From positions 13,825,001-13,889,000 of the forward strand of contig NC_063263.1 in assembly GCF_019578655.1 (NCBI RefSeq): a stretch of 64,000 nucleotides of DNA, written 5' to 3'. Position 1 is the first letter of the stretch, and every line of letters starts with the position of its first letter. Below are positions 10,509 to 27,800 of this stretch, in pieces. The translations under genes and the position numbers were made by a program. The notes below the pieces were generated by a model, which saw nothing but the letters and a program-made list of their open reading frames with translations, ran no database searches and was not told where the DNA came from. Origin of the DNA: Ricinus communis (lineage: Eukaryota > Streptophyta > Magnoliopsida > Malpighiales > Euphorbiaceae).

Positions 10509-11361
10509 TGCTAGGAGGTGATTGTATGTGTTTTTATTCCAGATGTTGGCAATTTCTTACTTTTGCAGCTATTTCAGATATTGCCTTGCAATAATAATTT
10601 ATGACATTCATTCTGTAATGCTTATATGGGATTGTAAGATGAGACGAATCATCCAAGTTTACCAGAAATTATATGCTTTTGTGTTTATTTAAATGGCAAA
10701 TTCTTTGCTTTCTTTTGTGCATACAGCATAAATGCTTGATCCTATGTGTTGGCAAGAAAATGATCCAGCAAAATAGCTACAGCAGTGTGCTATTGCCAAT
10801 TACATAATTCTTTAAATTGAAGAAGAGACGAGAAAGACTGGTGCCTCCAAAGTGAGAAAACTTTACTCGTAAGTGCTCCAAGATGTAAACAAACTCAACC
10901 ATATTGATGCCAGGTAAATTTAATCATATGCAGATGTCATTTCATAACTGAGGTTCTTCAGAATCTGAAAGTTCCACTTAGTGGAATTTACCCAAGTTGG
11001 CTTGGCAATTTCAGCAGCCAATTTCGGAAGGAACAATCAATAGAATAATAAAAGGGTCAACAGACGAAGAGCCATCATAAACCTACTCCATCCAACAAAT
11101 AATATCAAATGAACTTTTAGTCCATCATCAAATGGTTACTATAAATAAGCTATCTGAAATCTTTAAGGATGCAAGTCATACAATCTCAAAAAATAAATAA
11201 ATAAATTCCAATGGTTTGAAAAATGAGTTGAAAATAAAGCACACCACAGATGGTTCAACATTCTAACGTCAGATCATCTTGATAGACTTTTTGTGCGCAT
11301 CTGTTAAGGCATTTGAAATAAGATTGTAACAGGTGAAGCAGTAGGAGCCTTATGGCTGGCG
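10509..11361. other. Convergent 3' regions of the GER and LRR genes
   Basis: Spacer between two convergent genes, holding both 3' UTRs. No open frame or RNA gene that I can support. Confidence 0.5.
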
Positions 11362-14300
11362 TTACTCATCGCCCCATGTTGATGGTCCACCCATTCCAAC
11401 TTCAATCACAGCGGGCAACTGGACTATAGAACCCGCTCCACGGTTTTTAGTTTTCTTTTTCTTTCCCGAGACAGTGACTACGCCGCCCATCAAATTTATG
11501 TCTTTACCCCCTTTATCTAGCATTTTCTTTTCGCCACTAACTTTCAGGCTGTCCGCAGTATTAACAGCAAAAAGGTCAGCAAATGGTGTATCCCCATCAT
11601 CAATTACATCAAGCTCATCTTGTTCCTCCTTTGATTTTTTACTCTTGGATTTCCTTTTGACTGCATCATAATCATCTTTATCGACTTGAACATCTTTCTT
11701 TGAGAATTCCTCGTTTGCTTTCTTCCTTTTCTGCTTCCCATCCTCAATACCAAGATCATTACTATCATCTTGCTCCAGTGATAGTTTCCTCTTTAGTTTT
11801 TTTTCAACCATAACTTCACCCCCTTCATAGACTGGTACGTCTTCCTTTTCTGAGAGTTTGTCCTCCACTTTTTTGTTTTTCTTCTTCAGGTCCTTCTCTG
11901 TTTTAGCATCAGTTGCATAATCATGACCTATTTTTCTCAAAGAATTCTTTTGCTTTTCCCTAGGGACTGCAAGCTCATTAACAGGAATAAGTGAAAAATC
12001 ATCAATTCTGCCACTGCCTCCCTTCTTGGTGCCTTTATCTAATGGTCTAGCATTGAAGATATGCAAGTTTGGCAATAATTTTAGAATCTGCAAGAACAAC
12101 ATTTCAAACAATTACTCAACAGCCAAAAGCTAGACAGAAACCAAAAATGAAAAATAAAGAAACAGGAAAAAGCAGCATTGCCTTCTTGGATAATTTATCT
12201 ATTTCAGAGATGGGGTTTCCTTGTAGATTGAGATTTTTCAGATCAACTATGGAACTCAGCACCTGCAATTCCATTATGCCTCAATATTTGCAGTTTCAGA
12301 TCAAAAATAGTAAAGAAAAGGAAAGATTTCCAAATTCCTTACCTTCACATCTGACCATCTTGTAATCACATTATTTCCCAAGTCCAAGTTCTGGAGATTC
12401 TTATTATAAGACAACTCAACTGGGAGACTCTGAGCAATCCAGAGAGAGAACAATTCAATTATACAAGCAAAATAAAATTTGGATGAGAGAAAAATAGAAA
12501 GGAAAAAAAGAAGGAACCAAGAAAACAGACATGAAATAATTAATGGTGAAAATGATTAAATAACTCCTAACATCCAGTCTTACGTAACAGAATTCCAATG
12601 AAGAAAACACTGATCAGTAGAACACCTACCTTAATATCATTATGAGCAAGTCGGAGCTCTTTCAACTCGATGCAGGACTTAAGAGATGAGCCAATGGTCT
12701 GGAGTTGGCAATATGAGAGAGAAAGCTGCACAATATATGGGTTATAAAAGCCTTGGTGGCAGTAAGTACATGTTGCAGCAGAAGACAAAATTATCCAGCA
12801 AACTGCTTACCTTTGTGAGAGATTTAACCTTGACTAGTGATTCACCAATTTCGCGGATTGGATTTCTAGAAAGGACTACAAGAGAATTGCAAAACAAAAG
12901 AGCATAGTTAATTTCTGGAGATAAAATGCTAATAGATCCAGTTCCAGACTCCAATCAGCAAAATATCTATTCAGCTTATGTATTAAAACATCATATGAAA
13001 AGGCTGAAAATTTAGGTTGGATGATCCTACAAAAAACATCCTTGCTTTCTATCAGTGCAGAAATAAAATATATAGCCACAATAAGTGAAGTTATGCATAG
13101 TCCTTTACAGAGAATGGACAGATCAAAGACATCAACTTGTAATTGCCTAAGAGTTGCTTAGAGAATCATCAAGACAGTTGAAGTAGGAAAAACAGTAGGA
13201 AGAGTAAACTGTAGAGAATAAAGATAAATGTTTTACATAAAGGACATTATTGGCAGAGTTAAAGTGACGATTCAGTTGTAAGTAGTCATCCTTAAAGGGT
13301 TCCAAGGGGTCTGCCTATTTGACATCAGAGCAACTGTACAATGGATCCCACCACCATGCATCTAAAATACGATGAGAATGTAGAATGGGGCTGCTTAATA
13401 ACAATTCAGAGGCTCCAATGCTCACGTGCCATGTGGTTTCAAGAAGAGAATTACAAGGAAAAAATCAGTGGATACTTGAACAAAATTTAATTCAGGGGGA
13501 ATATCAACCAGAATTTCCTCCTATCCAGAAGGATGGTCTCCTCCTCAGTTCATAAACTAAAAGATATAGATTTTGATAGACATGAAACATACACTAAGAA
13601 CTCATAAGAAATTAACAAAATGAGATTAATAGATGAAAAGTATGTAAGAATGTTAACCAAGTAATACCAAGAGTGTTCAATTCTTTGAGTTGATCCAGCT
13701 TGCAAATGGAAACAATATCATTATCTGCGTACAAGAGAAAATGTAATTTATTATACAAGTTCATGATAAAAAATACCATGAGCCTTTGAAAGAGAAGGAT
13801 AAATTAAGTAGCACAGCAATAGAAAGCTCACCATTCAAAATCAAAGCACGTAAACTGACAAGAGACCTAACTTCATCCATTGATTTAAGCTTATTTTTTC
13901 CAGCATTTAACACCTAATTCACAAGCAAAGAGAAAACATAGGTTTTTGGTTTGGAAGGTTGATGAACAGAAAAGAAAAAGAAAAAAAAAAAAAGATAAGA
14001 GTGGAACTTACAGTAAGCTTATAGAGAGCTTCGATTCCTTTCAAGTTTAGCAATTTGTTTTGGACAACCGATAACCACTTCAAATTTATACATGAACATA
14101 ATCCCTAAGAAAGAAAAGATAATTGTTGTTTTGGAAATAGAATCAATCAATACTAAATATAGATGTGGTATAAATAAAAATATTAAAAAGAGAAGAAGTA
14201 TTGAACAAACCTCAAGTGAAGTGAGACTGTTGAAGGCGAGGTCCAGTCTCTCCAAGTTGGTGAATTGGGTCAAACATGATACCTACATCACATCCCATCT

Positions 14301-14469
14301 TAGATGAATTAGTACCAGTGTTGCATTTACAAAGAAAGAAAAGGAAAAAGGAGAAGGAACAGTGTGGTACCTCAGAGAGAGCTTTCTGAGTGAGGGATAA
14401 AGAAGAAATGGAGTTAGGGTCGCCGCTCTGTTTATCCTTCAAAATCTGTTCCATGCTTAACTTACCCAT
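11362..14469 (-). CDS. Leucine-rich repeat protein with a charged Lys/Glu-rich C-terminal tail
   Basis: Ten exons on the minus strand: 14371..14469, 14211..14282, 14012..14104, 13832..13913, 13668..13724, 12811..12875, 12630..12725, 12343..12429, 12182..12262 and 11362..12087, giving 485 aa. Residues 1-250 are SDS22-like LRRs of about 22 residues (e.g. LERLDLAFNSLTSLEGL, LKELRLAHNDIK, LKNLNLQGNPISEI), nearly one repeat per exon, closed by LPNLHIFNARPLDK. The remaining part, encoded by the last exon, is highly charged with nuclear-localisation-like KKKNKK and KRKSKSKK clusters and ends GGPSTWGDE. There is no signal peptide or membrane segment, so it is probably an intracellular, perhaps nuclear, scaffold. 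It resembles Arabidopsis At5g22320, which is likewise next to RIN1. Intron 9 appears to be GC-AG (AAG|gcaatg). Specific function unknown. Confidence 0.85.
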
Positions 14470-15702
14470 GTTTTATGCCTCCGCCGAAAGCAACAACTTC
14501 CCTGAAGAGCTTTGGTGTTTTAAAAGAGTCACCTTCGTTAAAGCCTTAATCTTGTTCTTTTTGTTTCCTTTGCTTCTTGGGGAGGACCGGTCTATACGAA
14601 GGCAATGTTTGGAGGATTTAAGGGGAGAGTTTTTTGCAAAAATTCATGGATTTGTTAATACTCAAGAAAAAGAAAGAGATAAATGTAAAATTCTTAATTA
14701 CGAGAATAATAATTAAATTTTTAAATTTTAGAAAATAAAATATTACATCCTTAAATTGGCTCTGACTATTTTATTAATAAGAAATTTAATTAATTTTGAC
14801 ATTTTAATTCTTTTCAATTTAATTTTTTACATATAAAAAGTATTAGTAGTGTCTTTTAATGAGTGAAAATTTTAAAATGATAATTTTTTTTACTTTAATA
14901 AAGAAATAAATACTATTATTATCGGTTAAAAAATTTAAAATATTCAAATAAACGGAGTTAGCTTTAAAAATATAATGGTTATATCTTTTAAAATCTAAAA
15001 ATGTAATTAAACTATTTTAAAATTTAGAGGCTGAAAATTCAAGAGCTTATTCTTACATTTTGACAAAAATTTATTTGAAAAATAAAGATTATTGAAATTT
15101 AATTTAATTTGTTGTATAAATTCCATACTTGTAACAAGAAACATTGGCATTCAATGCTTCAGATTGAACAAATCTAATAGTTTGTATGCTAAATTAGAGT
15201 ATCAACAAAATTATGAAATTAAAAATTACTATTGTGCCCAAATGCCTTTTTATAACATCTTTCTGACACATGGCCATTGCTGTCTTATATTCTTCTTTTG
15301 TTTCTCCAACTTTAATTAATGCTTACTTCATAATCTAAAAGGGACCATATGCCCATCCATAAATACAAAAATTGTATATAATCTTCGACCTGGAATAATT
15401 AAAGAGATTCCTTAGACAAATCTATTTCAGTTTCTTCAACTTACATTTTATCCACACCATTACATTCACTGGAACGAGCTTTCTAATCCTAAAAACTAGG
15501 CTGGATTCAAAGGCACATGGAATTCTTTATCATTCACCCATCATCCATCTCTTCCTGCATCTGCTTACAGTTCAACTCATCTCTGCCTTCATCAACCCGA
15601 TTAGTACACCAAAACCCTACCAATTTCAGCATGCTCTATGCGGCAAAGCATCTCGGTCAAAGCACAGATTTGCTACTCCTCAAACATTCAGGTATAATGC
15701 TA
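14470..15702. other. AT-rich spacer between the LRR gene and RIN1
   Basis: The first 100 bases are the LRR gene leader. From about 14690 to 15100 the DNA is extremely AT-rich, of the kind left by old non-coding repeats, but I cannot assign a family. The right end is the RIN1 3' UTR. Confidence 0.45.
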
Positions 15703-19978
<4,276 letters not shown>

Positions 19979-20423
19979 CGTTCTCTTTTCTACCAACCTT
20001 TGAGGGTTTAAGTTTGAGCAAACTCCAGGTGCTTGTGTTTAGGGTTTAGTGACTGTTGGGGTTGCAGAGGGAACACGCAGTGCTTTTGTGACTCCATTTA
20101 AAACCCTTTCTTTAAATAAAAAAGAAAAAGAAAAGGGCCGAGTTGACAAAAAGTAAATATTTAGGTTTAATATGACATTTGAATATTAGTTCAAGGGTTA
20201 AAAGGAGCTTCTGGCCTCCTCGTTAACAGCCTGGACCAAAACGCCCAAAGCGATAAACCAAAACCAAAAACAGAGCAAGCAGCCAGCAATCATCAATCTC
20301 TTGTCTGTGTCCACTCAAACACCTCTCTCCAAAGCAAAGATATTTCCTCTCCCTTCAGTCCTCTTAACACAAGTACCTACCTAAAGCTCCACAAAAGTTG
20401 CAGACTAAGCTTTAAGTTGTCCA
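19979..20423. promoter_or_regulatory. Shared 445-bp region between divergent RIN1 and the plastid membrane-protein gene
   Basis: The two start codons are divergently placed (19978 minus, 20424 plus) and only 445 bp apart, so promoters and leaders of both genes must share this interval. The RIN1 side carries the telo-box-like TTTAGGGTTTAG. The other side is CT-rich (e.g. near 20290-20370), as in many plant 5' leaders. Bidirectional control is inferred from geometry alone. Confidence 0.55.
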
Positions 20424-23400
20424 ATGGAAACACTCTCCAGTATCTCTTGCTTCTCCACCTCCAACAAATCTCCATTTAATAAGTCATCTCCAAAACCACT
20501 TTTGAGGAGAAACCCACCAAAAGTCTCATTCTTTAGAGCTTCTCCTAATCCAGGTTTGGAATCTTCGCTTTCTTTTTTATGAAAAAGTTTGGTGCTTTAA
20601 ACAAGCAATTCACCTAAAATGACTAATTATCGTATGGGATATTAGAGAATGTGCAAGTTACATGGGGGATGGGACAATTTGCAGCTATGGAAAATGTGTG
20701 CTATTGCTTCAAATAGGATACTTTGCACTTTTTGTTTTATGGGATATTGTTGATTTTGATGTTTGTAGTCATGGCTTTGATGTTGATTTCTGTTTTTTTT
20801 TAGTGAGGGAACTTGCAGAAGAGGATGTTTTGAGAATGTTCCTCAAGGAAAGAGAAGTAAATGGAGATTTTATTTCTAAAGCTTCCGATATGTTTTGGTT
20901 GAGAGAGGTCATGGAGTTAGTTGATTTTGATGCTGCTAAACTTGCTGACAATTCTCAAGAAGCAGAGCAGGTATAATGAAACAATGCAGAACAAGTAAAA
21001 ACAAGTAACTTTTTTTTTTTTCTAATGTTCAAGTATCTTTCCTTTTCAAATCTCACATAAGAAATGTTCTTTATGCTATTATGCCATTTAAACTCTACTT
21101 ATTAGAAGAATGATGTACCATTGAACTGGTAGCTCAATGCCTGCCTTGCAATGTAGGAGCTCAAATGCTCAAATCATGGATTCTCCAATCCCCTTGAAAC
21201 CTTTCTCATATGCCAAACAAAAATAATAAATAAATAAACGAAATGACAAGAATGCAGTCAGATTATCATTGGTGATAACAAGGTAGGATTTGGATTAGAG
21301 CAATCATATACTTCAAAATGTTGTGACCTGTGACAAACTTATTGACCATCCATAGAAGTTTCTTCGTTGCAGTGGATGTGCCAAATGATTCTTTCTCATT
21401 CTGTGTCTTGTTTTAAATACCCCACCACCCTGGACAGTCCTGTTTCATCATAGCAAAACTTGTTTCATTTATTTTTTTTTATTTTTTATTTTGTGGGAAA
21501 GCTGATTCAATGTTGATTTTTTTTTTTCTTTTGTGTGTTTACGGCTTTAATATATATGTAGATTATGGAAAGTCAAGATGAAGGGGGGTTTTTGAAACTG
21601 ACCAGAACACAGGAATGGATATCAGGTGCTGACTCTGCACCAATGAATAAGAAAGCCATTGCAAAGGTATGCTTATGTCATTATTATATTATGCTGCATG
21701 AATATTTCAGTTATTAGACTTTACTTAACTATATACATCATAATGCAGGCTATGCAAGATGATAGTGACAGAAGGAAGAAACTGAACTTTCTCAAATATG
21801 AAGCTGTATGATATTTTTCATGGACTTGGTGTGTTTTATCATCGATGTTGTCTTTGCTTTATGGGATTGTAATGTATTTATATTCATGGAATTGATAGTG
21901 ACTGGTTCTTGGAAATTATGTTATATAGCTCTTAATGGACTACCAGATGCTCTTTTGTTACCTGCTGCCTCTAATGTGAAATTATGTCATTATGTTTCAC
22001 TGCCAATGGGCAATCCAACCACATTTTTCTTTTGTTTTTTGAAGCTATTTATTAGTTAAAACTTCAATCTTTGTCACTACTTAGACTACAAGTAGTTGTG
22101 TTATTCTCGTTCTAGAATATGCTGATTCTTTGGTTTTCTTCTTGCAGCTCAAAAGAGAACTGATATTTTTATCAGTTGGTATTGGAACTGCATGTACTGG
22201 CTATTGTTTGATTGCTTTATCAGTCCAGGTAAACTTTTTGATGGGAAAGGTACCTCTAGCATCATAACTAATTAGATAGATGATCTTGGTTTGAAGCGTA
22301 GGTTGCATAAATTATTCTTACAAAAGATTAAATGCTTTGAAGGGTGGTCGTGAGCTTCTAAAACTAATCAGTTAGTGTCTGTCTATTTGCTAATGATGGT
22401 GAGAGTGAAAAATATCTTGAATAATGCAACAGCTGATTAATCTGCATATAGTTGTGAGATTCTTTAGTTCTTACATATATACTTAGATATTGGAATTTCA
22501 CTTTTGAGGTTAGGGCATCTGAACAGGGTAGTTTGCTTCTACTTCTCAGAAATTTGGAACATCATCTTCTTTTGAATGCTAAATAGATATTCAAGCAACT
22601 GCATGTGTAATTTCCCTACAGAAATCTGACCTACTTATTTATTTTGCAGGCTGCTATTAGCTATGCAATTGGAGTACTTTTCAGGTTAGTTGATTTACCC
22701 CAAGACTAGTTAATATGTTGTGTTTAGGATATGTTTTCACTGAAGCAAAACATTTTTGATCTAGGTTTGCCCCCTATGCTTGTAATGATTCTCCAAATTT
22801 AGAGCTTAGTTTAGGAAGGAAAGCGAAGTTTAATGTGCCAGTTATCAATAGGTGCCATTATTTGAAATTTGAACTTTTCCCTGTGAATCTATACTTTGCA
22901 AAGCTGGCAAGTTCAATTCTCCTTACCTCAACAGAAAATATGATCATCCATACTTTTTTCTGTGAAGAAAGTAAAACGTGGATGTTCATTTCTAGAGGTA
23001 GATAGAGAGCCATTTTTTATAGTTTCATTGGCAATCGCATTCAAATGGAGCATATAACCTTCTTGACTTGGATAAGTCAATTATTTGCTCAGTTAAAAGC
23101 TATTTATGGATCAACTGGCATTCCATCAAGCTGAACTTAATGGTAGCACTTGTTGTTCATTTTTTTCCCTATGGAAAAGGATTAAGGAAATTTTCCTTTA
23201 TTCTTTTGACTTTTGTAGTTAATTTCTTCTATCATGACCAATTTCACTTTCAGTGCAGTTGCTTGTACCTTCAACTGTTGTGCAAACATGCAGACAACCT
23301 ATCCAGAGAAATGATTCCTCCAATTTTCATGAAAAAGAAATCGAAGAAGTACTGTAAAAGCTCCAGCCTTTATTTGTTTTTGTTATTATTTTGCAAGTCT

Positions 23401-23883
23401 AATAATAAACTCTTATTTTTAGAAGCTGATGTGGTATATCTCGTACTTCAGAATTGGGATAAGAAGCGAGGATCTTAGTGAGTCGATAGAGAGATCAATA
23501 AAAGGAAGTGGTATGGCTCTTTCATCTCCGAGGCTTATGATACCAGCTGCAGTTTACGGATTGTGGGTCCTGTCTCATCACTATTTTTCCAATGATATTT
23601 TTGATTTCCAGGTAACTTTTTGAAACAATTTCTTGTGCATTCCTGTTGCCTTTTTTGTGAAAATGCTGAAAAATTATATAATGGCAAGTAGTTAGTCATA
23701 GGTTTTAGTAGGCTTAGGAAATGTAAAATCTGTTAAGTCACACGACATCTTTTTCTTTCATAGATTGTACCGGCTATGTTTGGGATGTTTGTATACAAAG
23801 CTGCAGCACTTGTTCAAGTATATAGAGATAATGAAGACCTGCAGTTTCTCTTTCCAGAAGACGGGGAAAGTTCAAGTGACTGA
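20424..23883 (+). CDS. Plastid-type membrane protein of unknown function (At5g22340-like)
   Basis: Nine exons: 20424..20553, 20804..20970, 21562..21666, 21749..21805, 22148..22228, 22650..22684, 23259..23348, 23452..23611 and 23764..23883, giving 314 aa. Residues 1-45 are rich in Ser, Lys and Pro with no acidic residue after the start, typical of a chloroplast transit peptide. A soluble part follows (VRELAEEDVLRMFLKERE, TRTQEWISGADSAP). Then come a hydrophobic segment (LIFLSVGIGTACTGYCLIAL), a second (AAISYAIGVLF) and a last hydrophobic pair around MIPAAVYGLWVLSHHYF and IVPAMFGMFVYKAAALV, so about four membrane-spanning stretches. No catalytic motif is recognised. Position next to RIN1 matches Arabidopsis At5g22340. 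The exon 7 acceptor at 23258 is preceded by another AG 5 nt upstream that would break the frame. Confidence 0.8.
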
Positions 23884-24888
23884 GATTTGCATTTATGTAC
23901 TCATCGGAGGTGTTCAAACGCTGCCTTTACTCTTTTCAGTCATTCCATAGCAGAATTAGATGCTAGTCGTAGTTTTCCAATGTAGAACGAAAGAAGATCC
24001 CAGCACGGAGACCCACCCCTTTCCTGACATGGTTTACAGAGAAGTAATAAAGCGAAGTTGTGAGTTTGAGGTTATAACGCTGCACACAATCTGGGTTCTT
24101 GTAGTATGGCTTGGTGGAAATTTGTTATGTGCTCGTCTTTGAGCTCCTTGTACCTATTGAAACAAGGTGGTTTCTGGTGAAAAATGTTATATTAATAAGT
24201 TGTCTTATTTTGTTTTATGGAAAATAAGGTTGGAAAACATTTAATTTGACATTTCCAAACGTGAAGCAAAAAGAAAAAAGAAAACACTACATAATATACC
24301 TTCCAACTCTTAATTTTGATGTCCCAAAGATGGTGTTAGGCCGGCTGTTTTGTATTGTACCGACCTTGCAAAACATTTTGGTATTAGAGCAGCTTCAAAT
24401 GAAGACATGGGGATTAAACTGTAGAGGTTTTTTACTTTTTACTTTTGTTATGAAGATACGTATTGGTCTGGTTTAATTTCTTTTTATAAAAGAAATATTA
24501 TTTTTAAGGTTTTAAGTAATCCCACACACCTAACATATTTGTAGTTATATAGATTGATTAACCACAGTTATTATTTGCAAGTAATAATAAACCGGCAGTC
24601 AGTTGCTGCAACAGGAGGAGGAGGAGGAGGGGAAGTCAAAGTATAAAGGAACAATTATTTGTTTTCTACAGTAAACAAAACCTCATTTATTCACTTCAGT
24701 TCATCGCATGAACTGTTACAGGCGACTGTAAGTAACAACTATTATTTTAATATTACCCAAATTTAAAAATAGAAAAAAAGAAAAGAAGAAGCTATTTTAA
24801 TAAAATCAAATCAAATCAAACCCAACACTCACACTCGCACACTTGTTGAAAACCCTAGATTGGATCCTGAGATCCGTTCCACAACAAA
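23884..24888. other. 3' region of the plastid protein gene and promoter of the nicalin gene
   Basis: No coding exon seen. Short frames after 23960 are 3' UTR and spacer. A GGA triplet run (about 24615-24630) is the only evident simple repeat. Confidence 0.5.
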
Positions 24889-27800
24889 ATGACTTGGAAG
24901 AAAGCACGTGAGCGAGAAATGCTAGAATCCGTCATCGCACTTGTCTTCATACTCGTCGCCTGCGTTGAACTCTGCGACGCCGCCACCGTTGTCGACGTCT
25001 ACCGTCTTATTCAATACGACATCTCCGGCGTCCCCTTTGGATCTCGTCTCGCCACTCTCAACCACCACGCCAGCTCCTTGCATTTCCCTCCTGGTGCTGA
25101 TCTTTCCCGTACTGTCCTTATCATCCCTATTCGCGAACTCAATCTCACTTCTCTTAAAGGTACCTTTCTTTCTCTTCTCTTTGATTTCTTACTTAAATTG
25201 CTTTAATTCTCATCTCTTTAATCTTTTTCAATTACGATTTTGGAATTACTCAGAGTATATCACTGAAAGAAAGCCATTAGGAGGACTGTTGTTTTTGCTC
25301 CCTCAAACATTATATAATCTGCAGAAACGAGGTGTTGAGTATCAATCATACGATCTGGAGCTTCTCAAGACTCTATTAGCTGAGCTTGAACGCTTACTTA
25401 TACATGCCAGCGTACCTGTCAGTGAATCTACTCAATAATACTAGTCTCGCTACTTTCACGTTTTTCCTATATTTAATTATGTCCATGTCGTTGGTTGCAG
25501 TATCCAGTGTATTTTGCTTTTGAGGATGACGACATTGATGCTGTATTGACTGATATCAAGAGGAATGATATTACTGGTCAACCGGCTACTGCAACTACTG
25601 GCGGGTTAGTTAATAATTTACTCACTTAGTGGGATGTGAGAGTTCTCGTAGTGCTGTGTATCCTCAATACAGGATAATATATAATTCATAATTGGATGTT
25701 TTCTTCAACATAAACATCACAATATACTTCTATGGGATGGGGGAATGGGGATAAGTTAAAATAATATATGTAAATATAGCTTGACAAGCCATATAGTAAT
25801 CCTTGTCTAGCACTTCTCGCAAAGGTATAATGTATATTGCCTAATTTCAATTTTTTGGATAGGACAAGAAGTTTCTAAGTTTTATGTAGGTCATCACTCG
25901 TCAGAGCTTTTTGCTTCAATTAAGATAGACATCTTTTTCCTTTTTTGCTTTACCTTTTTTCTGGGGCTTATGTTTTTTTCTCTGCAGGCTTGTTAGTGAA
26001 AATTTGGTATTAGTATAGAAACTGATCACTTGTTGTTCCTGCGTGTCTAATTCAAACATTAAGTAATATGGATTTCAACTCATGGTTGATCCTTCCCAAA
26101 GTATATTATACATCTGTCTATGCATGTGTGTTGCTTTGTCCTATTGAGATTAATAAAGCTTTGGTGCTTGTTTATTGCTATTAAAATTTTTGATGCCATA
26201 TTTGCTTGAAATCTTGCAGATTCAAGCTTGTCGTCGCAGCACCAGAGCCTAAGAGAATTGCATCCCCCACTATCACAAACATTCAGGTTCTCAACTTTCA
26301 CTTTCATAGGGAATGATCGAGTGTGATGAACTGGAGTTTATGCACTCGATGCGTTTGAGTCCAGTTTTTTGTTCTTCAGATGTCTTGTTGTCCTGCCTAT
26401 GGCTTCCATATGTTATTTTGCATGATTTATAGTTCCACCAGTTACTGGGATTCTATTTCTCTGGTTAGCTTATTTAAAACTTCTTATTATCTATTGTGAT
26501 ACTGTACTATTCTTACGACTTCATTGCACACCATTTTGGGTCTACCTCCCCTGCATCTCTCATATTTTCCAAATATTCACATTTTGCAGCAATGTATCTA
26601 TAGGTGCATGTCTCCATGAGTTGGACAGTGAGCCTAGATAAAACTGGAAAAAAGAAATTGGATTATGCATTTTTCCTTATGGAAATATTGGTGAATTCAA
26701 TATAATCATTATGATATTAAGACATATATACTTTTTTCAGAGAAAAAAGAATAGCACGTATATACTTTAATGGGTGCTTCCTGCACAATCAAACTTTTTT
26801 TGTTTCATGGAAAATAACTCATCATTCTTAAGTTATGGATGTTGACCTGTAGATTCTACTCCCAAAGTACTTTAAATTCAACCAAAAAACCCAGATATTC
26901 CAGTAAATGCTACACCCTTTTATCGAGTAATAAAATAGAAAATAGCTGAACAATGGTATAAAATTACAAAATAAAATTCCTGATGGCTAGAATGGATTTG
27001 CAAATAGGTCCTTCTTTGGATGTGAACTGAAGAGTAAGCATGCTAATGGTGCTTGTTTGCAAGCAGACTTCTGTTAGTTACTGTTTCATTTTCCTTTTTG
27101 CATCTAATCTCGGCTCTTGCTGGTAAGCTTATTGGTCATGCTTATGGTGGTTGTTTCTGAACTGAACAATGATTTTTTTTTTTCAATTGTCACAGGGATG
27201 GTTGCCTGGTGTAAAAGTGGATGGAGATTCAAGTCAACTTCCAACTATTGCTATCATAGCATCATATGATACATTTGGGACTGCTCCTGTATGTAATTTC
27301 ATTTACTTCTTAAACTATATCTACTTTTGCAGGCTGTATGATGATGTAAAATAGTTACTCGTGTAGGCATTATCAGTTGGAAGTGATAGCAATGGAAGTG
27401 GCATTGTGGCTCTTCTTGAAATAGCTAGGTTATTTTCTCTTCTTTATTCAAATCCAAGGACAAGGGGAAGATATAATTTACTTTTTGGGCTAACATCAGG
27501 CGGACCTTATAACTACAATGGAACTCAGAAGGTGTTTGCCATCCATTTTTGGTTATATCTTCAGTATCTTCTATAGATCTCTGCATTCATTGTCTTTCCT
27601 ATTATCTTAAATACCTATCCATTTTTTTCATTGCAGTTCATTTATGCTGGTTTTCACTTTTGCAGTGGCTTCGTAGCTTTGATCAACGCTTACGTGAGAG
27701 CATTGATTATGCTATTTGCTTAAATAGTATTGGCTCATGGGATAATGAGTTGTGGCTTCATGTGTCTAAGCCTCCTGAAAATGCCTACATTAAACAAATT

